NCBI RefSeq assembly: GCF_040939455.1
Contig: NC_134106.1
Coordinates: 78,003,001-78,067,000 of the forward strand
Length of the DNA stretch: 64,000 bases
Origin: Microcebus murinus
Lineage: Eukaryota; Chordata; Mammalia; Primates; Cheirogaleidae
Direction of reading: 5' to 3'
The position numbers and the translations under genes are program-made. The stretch's first letter is position 1; every line of letters starts with the position of its first letter. Of the stretch, positions 35,436-46,839 are shown piece after piece. The notes below the pieces were generated by a model, which had not been told where the DNA came from, did not search any database, and worked only from the letters and a program-made list of their open reading frames with translations.

Positions 35436-36126
35436 ATCTTCTCCCAGTCTGCAACTTGCTTTTTCAATCTCTATTCCTACAGCCAGGCCCTCCAATGCTG
35501 CTAAAGAAACTCACAGACCAATGCAGACCAAAACCACAAAAATGTACAGTCTCCAACCTCATTTGGGCCTTACTACCTTTAATCATTCTCTGAAAAACAA
35601 ACCAACTGTACATAAAATAAGAAAGAAGGCAAGATCATCAATAATTCCAACCCCAGAGGAAACACTGCTGCTGTTTTGTTTTTTCTTCCAGTCTTTCTTT
35701 TATAAAAAAAAGGCATTTGAGGTGGCCTGCAAACTCAAATGGCTTCTACATAGTTGCAATTAAAACAAATAGATAATTTTGTGTCCTGATTTTTTCAAGT
35801 ACGTTATAACACAAATATCTTCCCATGTGATAATGAAATCTTCATAAATATAAATTTTCTAACTGGCTAATATTCCATCATGTGGATACATCATAATTTA
35901 TTTATCATTTCTCTACTGCATTGTGTCCAATTTGAAGGTATTATACAAAATTCTTCGACAAGTATCTGAGTGCCTAATTTGTTCACATTTATTTCCTTAG
36001 GAGAGATCAGAGAGAAATTCCTGAGTCAACAGATATGAATGGGCCTAAGGCTCTGATTGAGTCATGAGGTACGAATGTGTCTAAGGTTCTAAGGCCCAAA
36101 TGACATAGCTGGACGTACTTTCATTT

Positions 36127-36259
36127 GCCCCTGGCACAGCTCCTTCTGCCATTCCCCACAGCAAAACTGGCTCATGCATGGCGTGCTCCTGGTCCCCACC
36201 ATATTCTCTTCTGAACAGTTGGTTTTGCTTCTTCTTCAGAGAAAATTAGAGTTACCAGG
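36127..36259 (+). repeat. Direct repeat of about 135 bp, copy B
   Basis: It starts 'gcccctggcacagctccttc' and shares 'gccattccccacagcaaaac', 'ctggtccccaccatattct' and 'cttctgaacag' with copy A at 33164-33303. It ends next to an MLT1 LTR. Confidence 0.8.
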
Positions 36260-36269
36260 TATAAGATCA

Positions 36270-36664
36270 CTAATCAGCTGACTTCAAAATGGGGAGAGTT
36301 TCCTGGATTATCCAGCTGGGCCCAATGTAATCACTGGGGAGTATCAAAGTGGAGGAGGGAAGTAGATGAAGACCAGAGAGAGAGAACAGGGTGGGAAAGG
36401 CTCAGTGCAATACTGCTGGCTCTGAGGGTAGAAGAAGAGCCACAAGCCAAAGAAAGTGGGCAGCCTCCAAAAGCTCAATAAAGAAAGGAAACAGAGTCTC
36501 CCCTCAGAGCTCCTGAAGGAACACAATTCCACAGACACCTTGATTTTAGCCCAGTGAGACCCATAACAGACTTCTGACTTTCAGAAATGTAACAGAATTA
36601 ATGTGTTATTTTAAGCCACTAAATTTGTGCTAATTTGTTACCAGAACAATAAGAAACTAATACC
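36270..36664 (+). mobile_element. MLT1-type solo LTR (MaLR/ERVL)
   Basis: 'cctggattatccagctgggc', 'ccaatgtaatcactgggga', 'ccttgattttagcccagtga' and 'aataagaaactaatacc' follow the sense MLT1 LTR in order (MLT1C-like). No internal retroviral region adjoins it. It has no coding capacity. Confidence 0.85.
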
Positions 36665-39600
36665 AAATTTATTTTAGACCTCCCTAGTCTTATTGCTGGA
36701 ACCTCCATTTTCCCATTCCTACTCACTGGGACAGTTTGTAGCAGAGGCTCATTAGACACCGTGACTGAATCCTGGCCGAATAAACTCAGTACTTTAAATG
36801 GCAGTTGTGATTCAAACCACTCTAATGGAATTCAGACTCTAAGGTAAGGCTCTTCTAGGCACCCACACACACTTGGTTTTTTTTTGTTTTGTTTTGTTTT
36901 GACAAATGCTAAACATTGACAGTCTGAGATTTTGGAGTCTTGGGCAGTCATTTAAATACCTTTCAGCAATTTATAGATCCTTCAGCAATCAGTGTCCATC
37001 ACAGTATCTTCTGGTATCTCAAAAACATTTTCATTGTTAACCTGTCCAAATTTTATAGGATTTATTATTAATTCTTTCCTGTTTAAGAAAAGTATGTTAT
37101 TTAACAGAGTTTTGCCGGTTTTTAACATTAACAATGTTATTTTCCATAAAACTCTGCACTTTCCTCCTTAACCTTTACTTTCTCCAGTGACACTTATTAC
37201 TTGCTAGTCCAAGTACTTGCAGTGTCAGCTTCCTGGACTGTGGATGCATCTGGAAGATTATTGTGGAGCAATACCCATAACAATGTCCATTTTGTGTTTA
37301 TATTCAATAATATTTTAAATGAGGGAAACAAGTACTTTAACTATGGTTATAAAGAGAAAGTCCAAACCACTACTTTCCTTCTGGGCAGAGAGATGAGACG
37401 AGCATGTATCTGATTTATGGGCTGGCCCACATAATTCCCTTTGCAAATGTGGCTTTAAACCAGCTAATCTTTTAAATTTACACCGACTAATTTAGAAGCA
37501 ACGAGAACAAATGTGGGAGTATAAATGTAAGGGACTGAATAAGAGTGGTAATCTCCGCCAATGAGCTCACTGCTGTGTTGCTGGGGGCCCAATACCGTTC
37601 ACTATTTTCATTTAGATGGAGCTTCCTGGGGCTTGTCTTGCCTCCCCAGCACGATGTGCTCCGTGACTGGAATTCAGATTTGGAAGGTTAGATCAGCCCA
37701 GGATCTTAGAGATCATGCTCTTCAGTCTTATTTTCTGGAGGGTGAGAGAGTGACTGGCCCACGGTCAGCATTGATGGCCAAGGGAGGGTGTGTACAGCCC
37801 CTGCTGCTGCCCTTACAGACAGGCCCACCTCTCAGTCTGACTCTGCCTCCTCTGAGAGTCTCTCTAGTTGCCAGCAAAATTTTGACAGACAACTGATCTT
37901 AGTAGAACAAATTAGCAACATTCTTATTAATTTGATGGGAAAGCAGCATCTTATTCATCTGATAGATTATAAAGGGAAAGGAAATGTAGGGTTTTTCTTA
38001 AAGATCAAAACATGTTATAATGGTCAATATTTGGGCAGTTCCTTAATTGTGGCTGAGTTATGAACAAAAAGTATGTTCAGAAAGCAGCTGTTTGGTCCCA
38101 AAGCACATACTGTCTTGTGAAAACTGCTTGAGCAGCTCTTCCTCGTCACCGTCAGAAATGCTCTGACATTCAGGAGAAAGAACTAAGCGAATGTTTCTAT
38201 AGCAAATGGTAACACTAAAAATAGTGTTTGGAGTGAATGTAAGACGTGGAATAATTTCTTCACTGTTTCCATGGAAAAATAGGAAAGTGGGAATGATGTA
38301 TCCACTGTCTGTGCCTATGAGGCCTCAGACAGATTTGGAGACTTGTTGAAAAGAAATGGGATGGCATCTGTGAACATAACTCTCCAAACAATGGTTAATA
38401 ATTTCGCCTCTGTGTCCATTATCTCCTCCTGTTCGAAACATCTCGGAGTCTGTGGTTTATTTTATGTATATACAGAATTTTCATCGACTTCTGGTTGCCT
38501 ATTGCCTCATCAGTGTTGATTCTATGCAAAATTGTATAGAAGGTGACCCTATGTGAAATTGTGATGTAGGTGAAGCTTGTTTTTGGTGCACTTGAAGTCC
38601 TCTTGCAGCTCAAAGACCTATGAAGCAAATGCCCTAGACCTGCCTTGTGTAGCAAAGCCCCATTATCTCCCCCATAATTTATTATCTCCCCAGCCTTCAT
38701 TCAAACATACCCATTATATAAACCTCAGCTTGTAACCAACATCCCAGTAAACCAAATCGCATAGCAGGCCTTCGTAAATGACATGCGTTCCTGCTTAATA
38801 CTCATAATAGGCCTATAGGATAAATATTATCTCCATTTCAGGAATTAGGAAACTCAGAGGGAACTTGCCAAAGTTCAAGTAGCTAATGTGCGGGGAAGCC
38901 AGACCCAACTGGGTCTGACCCCAAAGCAGTTAGTATGAGGCCTAACTCATATGCACTGAGGAGTCACCTCTCTCCCTCTCCATTAAGAAAAACTTGAAGA
39001 AATTCTGATAATTAGGTTAAGATAATTTGGTGGTTCTGAACTCGAATGCTTGGTAGAAACTTAAATGTATTTCTTGTTAGCCTGTGGGGCATAACAATAA
39101 AACCAGTGAGCTGTGTGAACTGCATATGGCGAAGCTGACTCTTAGGCTTCTCTGGGATTGCCTGAGGCATAGGGATGCCATCCTCTTGTCTCCATGGCTC
39201 ATCTTCCCACTGCAGCCTAAGAACAGATTTAGCTACACTAACATATTCCTGCTCACTCGTACACAAATGGGGTCTGATTGGGAGAGGACCTGTGATTAAT
39301 GTCATTAGTAAGCCTTTGTGAGCCTCTGGGAAGAAGGCTCTGCAGTCCTTTTAGCTAAGTTGTGATATGCAAATTGCACATCCCAGTATTCAACGCTCTA
39401 AAGACAAAGCTGTGGATTTACATCAATGCAAGTGAGTTTATAGCTCACTATACAGCATCTATATAGCTCTCTTGTTTTAAAAATAAGAGATTTTTCAAAG
39501 TTTATTCTGAACTTTTGTTCTTGAGTACTATACTTAACAACTAGAAAACTGAAAAAAAAAATATATGAAACAGTTATGTTCACTGAACTACCAGCAGCAT

Positions 39601-40081
39601 AGTACTATGATCCCTGAGAAAAAGGAAATAAGTAAGTTGAGTCTTAAGATCACCTTGGCTTTCTGCCTGAAGGTGATTTCTGGACTGAGTGGACAAACAA
39701 AGGATTCAGAGTCTGGCAGCCTCACTGAGTTAAGGCAATTAAGATCAGAATTCAGGGAGGCTGAATAAGCCGGAATTTGCAGGGAAGAGTACTGGAAAGG
39801 AAAAAGCCATGGGGAAAAACAGCTCCAGAAATCTAGTCTCTGCTGAGTACTAGACTGCACATGCATAGGGTGAAACTCCATGAGGCTGGGCAAAGGATGA
39901 CCAGGGACTTATAAGTTGAACAATTTCCAGTGCTCACACAGATGTGGGCTCAAATTTTGACTGGTTTGTGATCCCCAAGTGGGAGTTCGTGGGGATCACA
40001 CAGCTCATTCAGTGAAAACATACCTTAGTTGTGGGATTAAACTTTACCTGGATTAGTCTTGACCTACTGTAGAAAAGCATT
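36665..40081. other. AT-rich mostly single-copy sequence
   Basis: No gene is recognised. It holds a (TTTTG)n run near 36880-36900 and a MIR at 38775-38945. The text near 37685-37770 ('ggatcttagagatcatgctc') resembles an old dispersed mammalian repeat but is too diverged to name. Confidence 0.5.
38775..38945 (-). repeat. MIR SINE, antisense
   Basis: 'ttaatactcataataggcct', 'ctccatttcaggaattagga' and 'aagtagctaatgtgcgggga' follow antisense MIR order with strong divergence. Confidence 0.7.
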
Positions 40082-40531
40082 AGTGGTTAAATTGTGTCCC
40101 CTCAAAATTCTTATGTTGAAGTCCTACCCTCTGGTACCTCAGAATGTGACCTTATTTGGAAAAGGGTAATTAGTTAAGATGAGGTCATACTGGAGTAGGG
40201 TGGGCCCTAGTCCAGTGTGATTTGTGTCCTTATAAAAAGGCAAAGTTTGGACACAGACACACACACAGGGAAAATGCCAGGGGAGCATGAGAGAAGAGAT
40301 CATAGTGGTGTGTCCACAAGCCAAGAAACACCAAAGAGTGCCCCCAAACCCCCAGAAGCTAAGGAACAGCCCTGGAACAGATCATCCCTTACAATGCTCA
40401 GAAGGAAGCAGCTCTGCCAACACCTCGATTTAGGATTCCCAGCCTCTAGGTCTGTGAGACAATACATTTCTGTTATTCAAGCCACCCAGTTTGTGGTACT
40501 TTGTTATGGAAGCCCTAGCAAACTGATACAC
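40082..40531 (+). mobile_element. MLT1-type solo LTR (MaLR/ERVL)
   Basis: 'aattgtgtcccctcaaaatt', 'ggtacctcagaatgtgacct', 'tataaaaaggcaaagtttgg' and 'tttgttatggaagccctagc' are in the order of an MLT1 LTR in sense orientation, ending 'aaactgataca'. It is a solo LTR of about 450 bp with no coding capacity. Confidence 0.85.
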
Positions 40532-42234
40532 AAAACTTAAAAGCAGGTGGGGAGCATGGTTAGTCTGGGATTGAGGATGTCACACCCTGCAAGGCACTGC
40601 GGTCTGTGCTCTGGCCAGGTCAGTTTGCATTGGCATTGCCTCAACCAGATTCTAAATATCGAAAAACCAAATATCCACCTGATGAATTTCAGTTAAATAA
40701 AAACTTTAGATGATCAAGTCTCTCTAGATGAGGCACCTGTGAAAGGCTGGCAGAGGAAATGTTTTTTTGTACATTTAAAGACCTTTAAAGTTTGCAGACA
40801 AACTTTATATGTCTGGAGACCATGATGCCTCCTTTGGGAGTGGTGTTGTAACCAGATTTAACCAGTTTTTAACCAGTGGTTAAACTGGTGATATGGGAAC
40901 CAACAGGCAGCCTCTAAACAAGCAAATCTAGTGTCTTTTCCATCCAGTGGGCTCAACTGTTATGACTGGACTGGAAAAAACTAGGTGTACTCCTGTGGCA
41001 GTGTATCTCTCCATGAATTGCTGGCCAGAGAGCAGTTTTAATGAAAGCATTAAAATAAAATCAGACTTGTCTTCTTTAGCCTATTCAAGAAAAGGTAGTT
41101 GATGACCAGTCCATTTTTAAAGTCTTTAAAAGCTGCAAATCCAAGTCTGCAGCCTTATCCTGCAGTTGAATTGGTGTGTGATCTTTCCCTTTCCCATTTC
41201 GGCAGACAGTCGCACTGTGTGTACCAGCTGAATAAAAAGAACCTAACCTCTCCCATCCCATGCCCAAGTTTTAATTTTTAATCTTCAATGAGTTGTTTTG
41301 AATTTTTTGGTTAATTTCCTTCCTCACATGCTCTCTCTTATCTTTTATAGTATCTACATCTACATACCTTAAGATAATAACCTTACAAAAAAGAAAACAG
41401 GAAGGAAGAAGCCTGGAAGGTGAAACGAATTGGTTTCACCCTTCATCCTCTGAAAGACAATGCAAAACAGCTAGCCTGACCTTGCCATTTCTTCTCCAGA
41501 GGAGGTTCATTAAAGAGTAAATCTCTAACAACTCCATGCCCCTTGAAAGAATAAAACTGCTACTGAAAAAATAAAAAAATAAAACTGCTACTGAGCCCTC
41601 TAGTGTTGAAGTGACCAGGCAGCATGGAAATTCTAAAACAGAAGACCCTTCCTCTCGTGACTGCCAATGTGTGGCCTGCAGAGGGACAAGAGAGGGAAAC
41701 ATACTCTGGTTTTCTTTATATATATATATATATAATTTTTTTTAACTTAAGGTTGCTGTGGAAATACTTGGGGTCTGAGAAACAAATATTGAAAAATTTT
41801 CCAAGACTCCATGAAAGAAAAGTAGAGGGAGAGGCTATCTCCATAGGATGAATAGTGTGGTGTAATGAACACAGGCACAGAGCTTGGGGGGTGCCTCTTA
41901 AATTGAAGGGCACAATAAATGTAAGTAGTGTTAGCAATGGGAAAAATGTAAGTGGTGTTAGCTCCGGTCCTGGACTCAGCTCAGCCCTGAGGTAGCTGTC
42001 TGTCTGTGGGGAAGTTTCAAAAACTTCCTGAACTTTAGTTTTCCTAAGAGTAAAAAGGGAAGATTAAACTGTTTAAATTCAGACTTTCAGTAGTTCTGGC
42101 AGAAGACTAACAGAGGAGTTTTCATTCTTTCTTGGTAGATGAGTGACTGAAATAAATAATTTTTTTGAAGTTATACATTACATATAGTGTTATTTGGTAT
42201 TACTGTATTGAAATTTCAGTTGTATTTGTGTTAA
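40532..42234. other. AT-rich single-copy sequence
   Basis: No gene is recognised. Two short local duplications occur: 'aataaaactgctactga' at about 41550 and 41579, and 'aaatgtaagtggtgttagc' with one mismatch at about 41917 and 41944. A (TA)n run lies at about 41717-41734. Confidence 0.5.
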
Positions 42235-42450
42235 AATAATAGCCACTCTTTTAGTGTGCATTTACAATGTGTCATGCACGGTACCAAGCCTGTTATAACC
42301 ATATTGTCTCATTACATTCTTCACTGATCTACACTGACATCTGAAGAAACAAAGCTTAACAGGTAAGTATCATAGCCAGAATGTAAATTTAGGTCCTACT
42401 GGTTCCCAAGTCAGCACTTTCAACCACTGTCCTCTACATGATCTAGTTGT
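42235..42450 (-). repeat. MIR SINE, antisense
   Basis: 'acggtaccaagcctgttata', 'atctgaagaaacaaagctta' and 'cctactggttcccaagtcag' parallel antisense MIR. It ends about 80 bp before the mariner. Confidence 0.65.
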
Positions 42451-42631
42451 TTCTATTTTAAATCAAATAGGCTTTTTCTCCTCTTATAATAAATCCACTT
42501 CTGTTAATTTCTTTTTAAAGATAGACATACATGGGACCTCAAACAGTTATGGAAAATGTAATTAAAAGGTAAAAGTAAAAAGCATAAACTATATTTCCCA
42601 GTGTAAGCTCTATCAAGTTCAAGACACTTTT

Positions 42632-42961
42632 GGCCGGGGGCTTGCGGTGGCTCATGCCTGTAATCCTAGCACTTTGGGAGGCCGAGGTGGTAAGACTGCT
42701 TGAGATCATTAGTTCGAGACCAGCCTGAGCAAGAGTGAGACCCTGTCTCTACTATAAATAGAAAGAAATGAGCCAAACAACTGAAAATAGAAAAAATTAG
42801 CCAGGCGCAGTGGTGCATGCCTGTAGTCCCAGCTACCCAGGAGGCTGAGGCAGGAGGATCGCTTGAGCCCAAGGAATTTGAGGTTGCTGTGAGCTAGGCT
42901 GACGCCATGGCACTCTAGCCCAGGCAACAGAGTGAGACTCTGTCTCAAAAAAAAAAAAAAA
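42632..42961 (+). mobile_element. Alu SINE, lemur-type, inside mariner
   Basis: This is a full dimer, 'ggccgggggcttgcggtgg' to 'gagactctgtctc' with an A tail. The duplication 'aagttcaagacacttttg' flanks it (about 42615-42632 and 42962-42979). The mariner C-terminal coding sequence continues on both sides. Its linker reads 'gagccaaacaactgaaaat', a variant of the lemur linker. Confidence 0.97.
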
Positions 42962-43428
42962 AAGTTCAAGACACTTTTGTAAACAATGATAACCACCATT
43001 AAGTCCTTCACTAAAGGACTAAAGGTCCTGGGAATTTAACTATATCAATGCAGTCTTTTTTACATTATTAAAGGAAGAAAAATGAGTTCTCTTTAAAGAC
43101 TTTTTAAGATTAGGAAACGAAGTCAGAAGTAGCCAAATCAGGACTGTAAGGTGGATGCTTACTGCTTTCCCATAGAAACTCACAAAATTGCCTTTGTTTG
43201 ATGACAGGAATGAGTAGGAGTATTGCTATGGTGGAGAAGGACTCTTGGTAAAGCTGTCTGGGGTGTTTTTCTGCTAAAGCTTTAACTATCTTTTTCAAAA
43301 CACTCTCATAATAAGTAGGTGTTATTGTTCTTTGGCCCTCCAAGAGGTCAACAAGCAAAATGCCTTGAGCATCCCAGAAAACTGTTGCCATGACGTTTGT
43401 TCTTTTTTATTTCAAAATATTAACATGG

Positions 43429-43761
43429 GGCCGGGCGCTGTGGCTCACGCCTGTAATCCTAGCTCTTGGGAGGCCGAGGCGGGCGGATTGCTCAAGGTCA
43501 GGAGTTCAAAACCAGCCTGAGCAAGAGCGAGACCCCGTCTCTACTATAAATAGAAAGAAATTAATTGGCCAACTGATATATATATAAAAAATTAGCCGGG
43601 CATGGTGGTGCATGCCTGTAGTCCCAGCTACTCAGGAGGCTGAGGCAGGAGGATCGCTTGAGCTCAGGAGTTTGAGGTTGCTGTGAGCTAGGCTGATGCC
43701 ACGGCACTCACTCTAGCCTGGGCAACAAAGCGAGACTCTGTCTCAAAAAAAAAAAAAAAAA
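43429..43761 (+). mobile_element. Alu SINE, young lemur-type, inside L1 inside mariner
   Basis: A full dimer with the linker 'aattggccaactgatat' and a long A tail is flanked by a perfect 'aaatattaacatgg' (about 43415-43428 and 43762-43775). The perfect duplication and clean sequence suggest it is the youngest element of the stack. Confidence 0.97.
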
Positions 43762-44866
43762 AAATATTAACATGGTACAAATGTTTTGGTTACATGGGTT
43801 GAGTCAGGGCTATAAATGTGTCCATCACCTGAATAGTGTTCATTGTACCCTGTTAGGTGGGTTTTTGCCCCTCCCCTCCTACTTCTCCCTGCTTAATTTC
43901 CAATGACTTTTACTTCCTCTGCACGTGTGTGCCCACTGATTAGTTTCAATTTATTAGAGAGTATATATGGTGATTTTTTTTCCATTCTTGAGATACTTCA
44001 CTTAGGATAATGCTCTCCAATTCCTTCCAAATTGCTGCAAATGCATTAATTCATCCTTTTTATGGTTGAGTAGTACTTGATGGTATACATATATCACATT
44101 TTGTTAATTCACTCATGAATCGATGGGCACTTGGGTTGTTTCCAGAATTTTGCAATTGTAAATTGTGCTGCAATAAACATTTGAGTACAGGTGTCTTTTT
44201 GACACAATGACTTCTTTTCCTTGGGGTAGATACCCAGTAGTGGGATTGCTGGATCAAATGGTAGGTCTACTTTGAGTTCTTTGAGAAATCTCTATACTGT
44301 TTTCCATAGGTTTTATACTAATTTGCAGTCACACCAACAGTGTATAAGTGTTCCTTTCTCTCTGCATTCACACCAGCATCTATTGTTTTGGACTTTTTAA
44401 TAAAAGCCATTCTAACAGAAATGGCTTGCTGTAATTGCCATTGGGGTCTTAGTCATAAATTCTTTGCCTAGACCGATATTTAGTTTCCTCTATATTTTCT
44501 TCTAGAATTCTTATGGTTTCATGCCTTACATGTAAGTATTTTATCCATGTTGAATTGATTTTTGTGAGTAGTGATATGGGTCCTGTTTCATTCTTCTACG
44601 TGTGGCTTTCCAATTTTCCCAGCACCATTTATTGAATAGGGCTTCTCTTCTCCAGTGTGCATTGTTGTCTGCTTTGTCAAAGATCAGTTGGCTATAGGTA
44701 GGTGGTTTTATATCTAGGTTCTTTATTCTGTTCCATTGTTCTATGTCTTTATTTTTGTACTAATACCATGCTGTTTAGGTTACTATATAGCCTTGTAGTA
44801 TAGTTTGAAGTCTGGTAACGAGATGCCTCCAGATTTCTTCTTTTTGCATAAGATCGCTTTGGCTAT

Positions 44867-45505
44867 TCAGGCTCTTTTCTGGTTCCAAACAATGCATAGA
44901 ATTATTTTTTCTAGATTTGTGAAATATGCTGTTGGTATTTTGATGGGGATTTCATTGAATCTGTAAATCACTTTGGGTAGTATGGACATTTTAACAATGT
45001 TGATTCTACCAATCCATGAGCATGAAATATTTTTCCATTTGTTTGTATCATCCATAATTTCTTTCCTCAGTGTTTCATAGTTCTCCTTGTAGAGATCTTT
45101 CACCTCCTTGGTTAAGTATATTCCTAGGCATTTTATTTTCATTGTAGCTATTGTGAATGATATTGAGTCTTTGATTTGACGCTCAGCTTTACTGTTATTG
45201 GTATATACAAATGCTACTGATTTGTGTACATTGATTTGATAACCTGAGACATTGCTGAATTTATTTATCAATTTCAGGAAACTCCTGATAAGAGTCTTTG
45301 GGGTTTTTTTAGTACAAGATCATATTGTCAACAAAAGTGATAGTTTGAATTCTTTCCTGATTTGGATACCCGTTATTTCTTTCTCTTGCCTGAATCCTAC
45401 GGCCAGGACTTCCGGCACTGTGTTGAATAGAAGTAGTGACAGTGGGCACCTTTGTCTTGTTCCAGTTCTTAGAAGGAATGCTTTCAACTTTTCCCCATTC
45501 AGCAT
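44867..45505 (-). pseudogene. L1 ORF2 reverse-transcriptase remnant
   Basis: ORF2 encodes the endonuclease and reverse transcriptase of L1. On the minus strand recognisable pieces are '[18 protein letters not shown]' (from 45505), then '[17 protein letters not shown]' and '[19 protein letters not shown]' in the frame 45271-44867. The catalytic 'FADD' region is lost in a frameshift near 45320. The fragment is about a tenth of ORF2 and is dead. Confidence 0.85.
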
Positions 45506-46020
45506 GATGTTGGCTGTTGACCTTTGCTCTTGACCAGTCTGCTTTTACTTTGACTGGGCCATTTATCTCTTGGTAGCCATTGCTTTGATTGTACTTTGTC
45601 TTTAGGATCATACTGGTAAAGCCACGTTTTGTCTCCTGTTATGATTCTTCAAAAAATACTTTAGGATCTTGATCCCACTTGTTTAAAATTTCCATTGAAA
45701 GCTCTGCTCTTGTCTGCAGCTGATCTGGGTACAATGTTCTTGGCATCCACTGAGTGGAAAATTTGTTCAACATTAATTTTGCAGTCAGAATTGTGTAAGC
45801 TGAAGATGTCTTGAGATGTCTATGGTGTTGGCTATTGTTTCTGTGGTTAATCATCTGTCTTCTTCAATTAGGGCATGAACAAGATGATTTTTTTTCTAAC
45901 AAATTTGATGTGAATGGTCTGCTGCAGCAGGCTTCATCTTCAACATCATCTCATCCCTTCTTAAAACAAATTATCCATTTGTAAACTGCTGATTTCTTTA
46001 GGGCATTGTCCCCATAAACT

Positions 46021-46180
46021 TTTTTTTTTTTTTGAGACAGAGTCTTGCTCTGTCACCTAGGCTAGAGTGCTGTGTTGTCAGTCTAGTTCACAGCACCCTC
46101 AAATTCCTGGGCTCAAGCAATCCTCCACCTCAGCCTCTCAGAGTGCTAGGATTATAGGCATGAGCCACCATGCCCAGCCT
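46021..46180 (-). mobile_element. Alu left monomer (FLAM-like), inside mariner
   Basis: A T run then 'gagacagagtcttgctctgt' through 'gagccaccatgcccagcct' forms a single Alu arm in reverse orientation. It is flanked by 'cccataaact' at 46011-46020 and 46181-46190. It interrupts the transposase N-terminal coding region. A free monomer may be an old fossil arm, or a dimer that lost its right arm before insertion. Confidence 0.92.
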
Positions 46181-46839
46181 CCCATAAACTTCATGTAAAG
46201 CATCAATTATTTCACCATCCTTCCACCCAAACTTTACCATAAATTTGGTGTTTGTTCTTGCATTGATTTTAGCAGAATTCATGTTGCGCTGAAAGGGGCT
46301 CGTATTCTTCTTAGTTCCTCAAACTGGAACAGTGCTTGCTAAGAGAGGTTATAACAAGTTAAAATAAGTTTATTTTGGTGCAAAAACATTTTGACAACCC
46401 TGCATAGTTTTTTTCATAATATGCATTTTCCATGAAATTTTGAAGACCCCTCATATTAGTTATAAGTCTATGTGAATACATAGCATGGGGTTTCCAGTGG
46501 GTGAATAGAAATATATATATATTCTATTATAGAAAAATACCCTTACCAAGAGAATAATATCCATGAATGGAAAAAGAATTTAAAATATTTTCTTTCTTCA
46601 GAAGTAAGATTATTTTTAAATCTAGTATAAGGAAAACTTTTAAATGTAATAGGTCAGTGCACCTATTACAAATTTCTTTTTCTAAACATGTTTTTGTTTT
46701 TCAAAACAAAGAGCAGCCCTGTTTAAAGAAAGACAACAAAATCAAAACCCTCAATCGCATAACATTTAGACTGTCCAGCTTCCAATAAAAGTTTAGTCAT
46801 GCCAAGAAAAACATGACCTATATTCAGAAGAAAAAAGTC

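Larger units (their letters stand above)
34440..36060 (-). mobile_element. Old L1M/HAL1 fragments, antisense
   Basis: The plus strand carries 'tttgcagttaatgacaaccc', 'tgggttgtttctaggtttga', 'agtacccaggagtggaattc', 'tactgccaaacatttttctg' and 'atctttttcat' up to a microsatellite. It then continues 'ggattcctttattggaaata', and after about 35600 'ttccatcatgtggatacatc'. The pieces form one or two decayed antisense L1/HAL1 copies with no coding capacity. The short stretch 35500-35600 is unclear. Confidence 0.65.
43404..45517 (-). mobile_element. L1, 5'-truncated, antisense, inside mariner
   Basis: The 3' end is at the left ('atttcaaaatattaacatgg') and ORF2 runs leftward from 45517. A duplication of the mariner sequence 'tgacgtttgttct' (43391-43403) and 'tgacctttgctct' (45518-45530) marks the insertion. 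An internal deletion is visible near 44430. The younger Alu at 43429-43761 lies in its 3' UTR. Confidence 0.92.
42580..46282 (-). pseudogene. Mariner transposase, inactivated
   Basis: Mariner transposases cut and paste the element at TA sites, using a helix-turn-helix domain and a D,D34D catalytic core. On the minus strand the remnant starts with MNSAK (from 46282). Later pieces are recognised: 'RAELSMEILNKWDQDP' (about 45700), 'TGDKTWLYQYDP' holding the first Asp (about 45635), 'MATVFWDAQGI' (43391 downward) and 'HPPYSPDLA' with the third Asp (about 43145). The second catalytic position, normally HHDN, reads HHSN near 43230. Several frameshifts and stops are also present, besides the insertions, so no functional protein can be made. 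Confidence 0.88.
42530..46453 (-). mobile_element. Mariner DNA transposon, full length, with nested insertions
   Basis: Both terminal inverted repeats are present. The left starts near 42530 ('catgggacctcaaaca'), and the right ends near 46453 (the reverse complement starts 'tgaggggtcttcaaaa'). Each is bordered by TA, the mariner target. The transposase reads on the minus strand from about 46282. Removing four insertions (Alu 42632-42961, L1 43404-45517 with its own Alu, and Alu monomer 46021-46180) leaves about 1.3 kb, the normal size of a mariner. It resembles the HSMAR2-type family of primates by memory; the exact subfamily is uncertain. Confidence 0.9.

Noticed and set aside
37561..37896. 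111-codon plus-strand frame as a possible exon
   Set aside because: No similarity is recognised, no splice signals were examined that support it, and part resembles an old dispersed repeat.
46021..46180. A 7SL RNA gene or pseudogene
   Set aside because: The match is to an Alu left arm with an Alu-type T run and target duplication, not to the 7SL-specific S domain.
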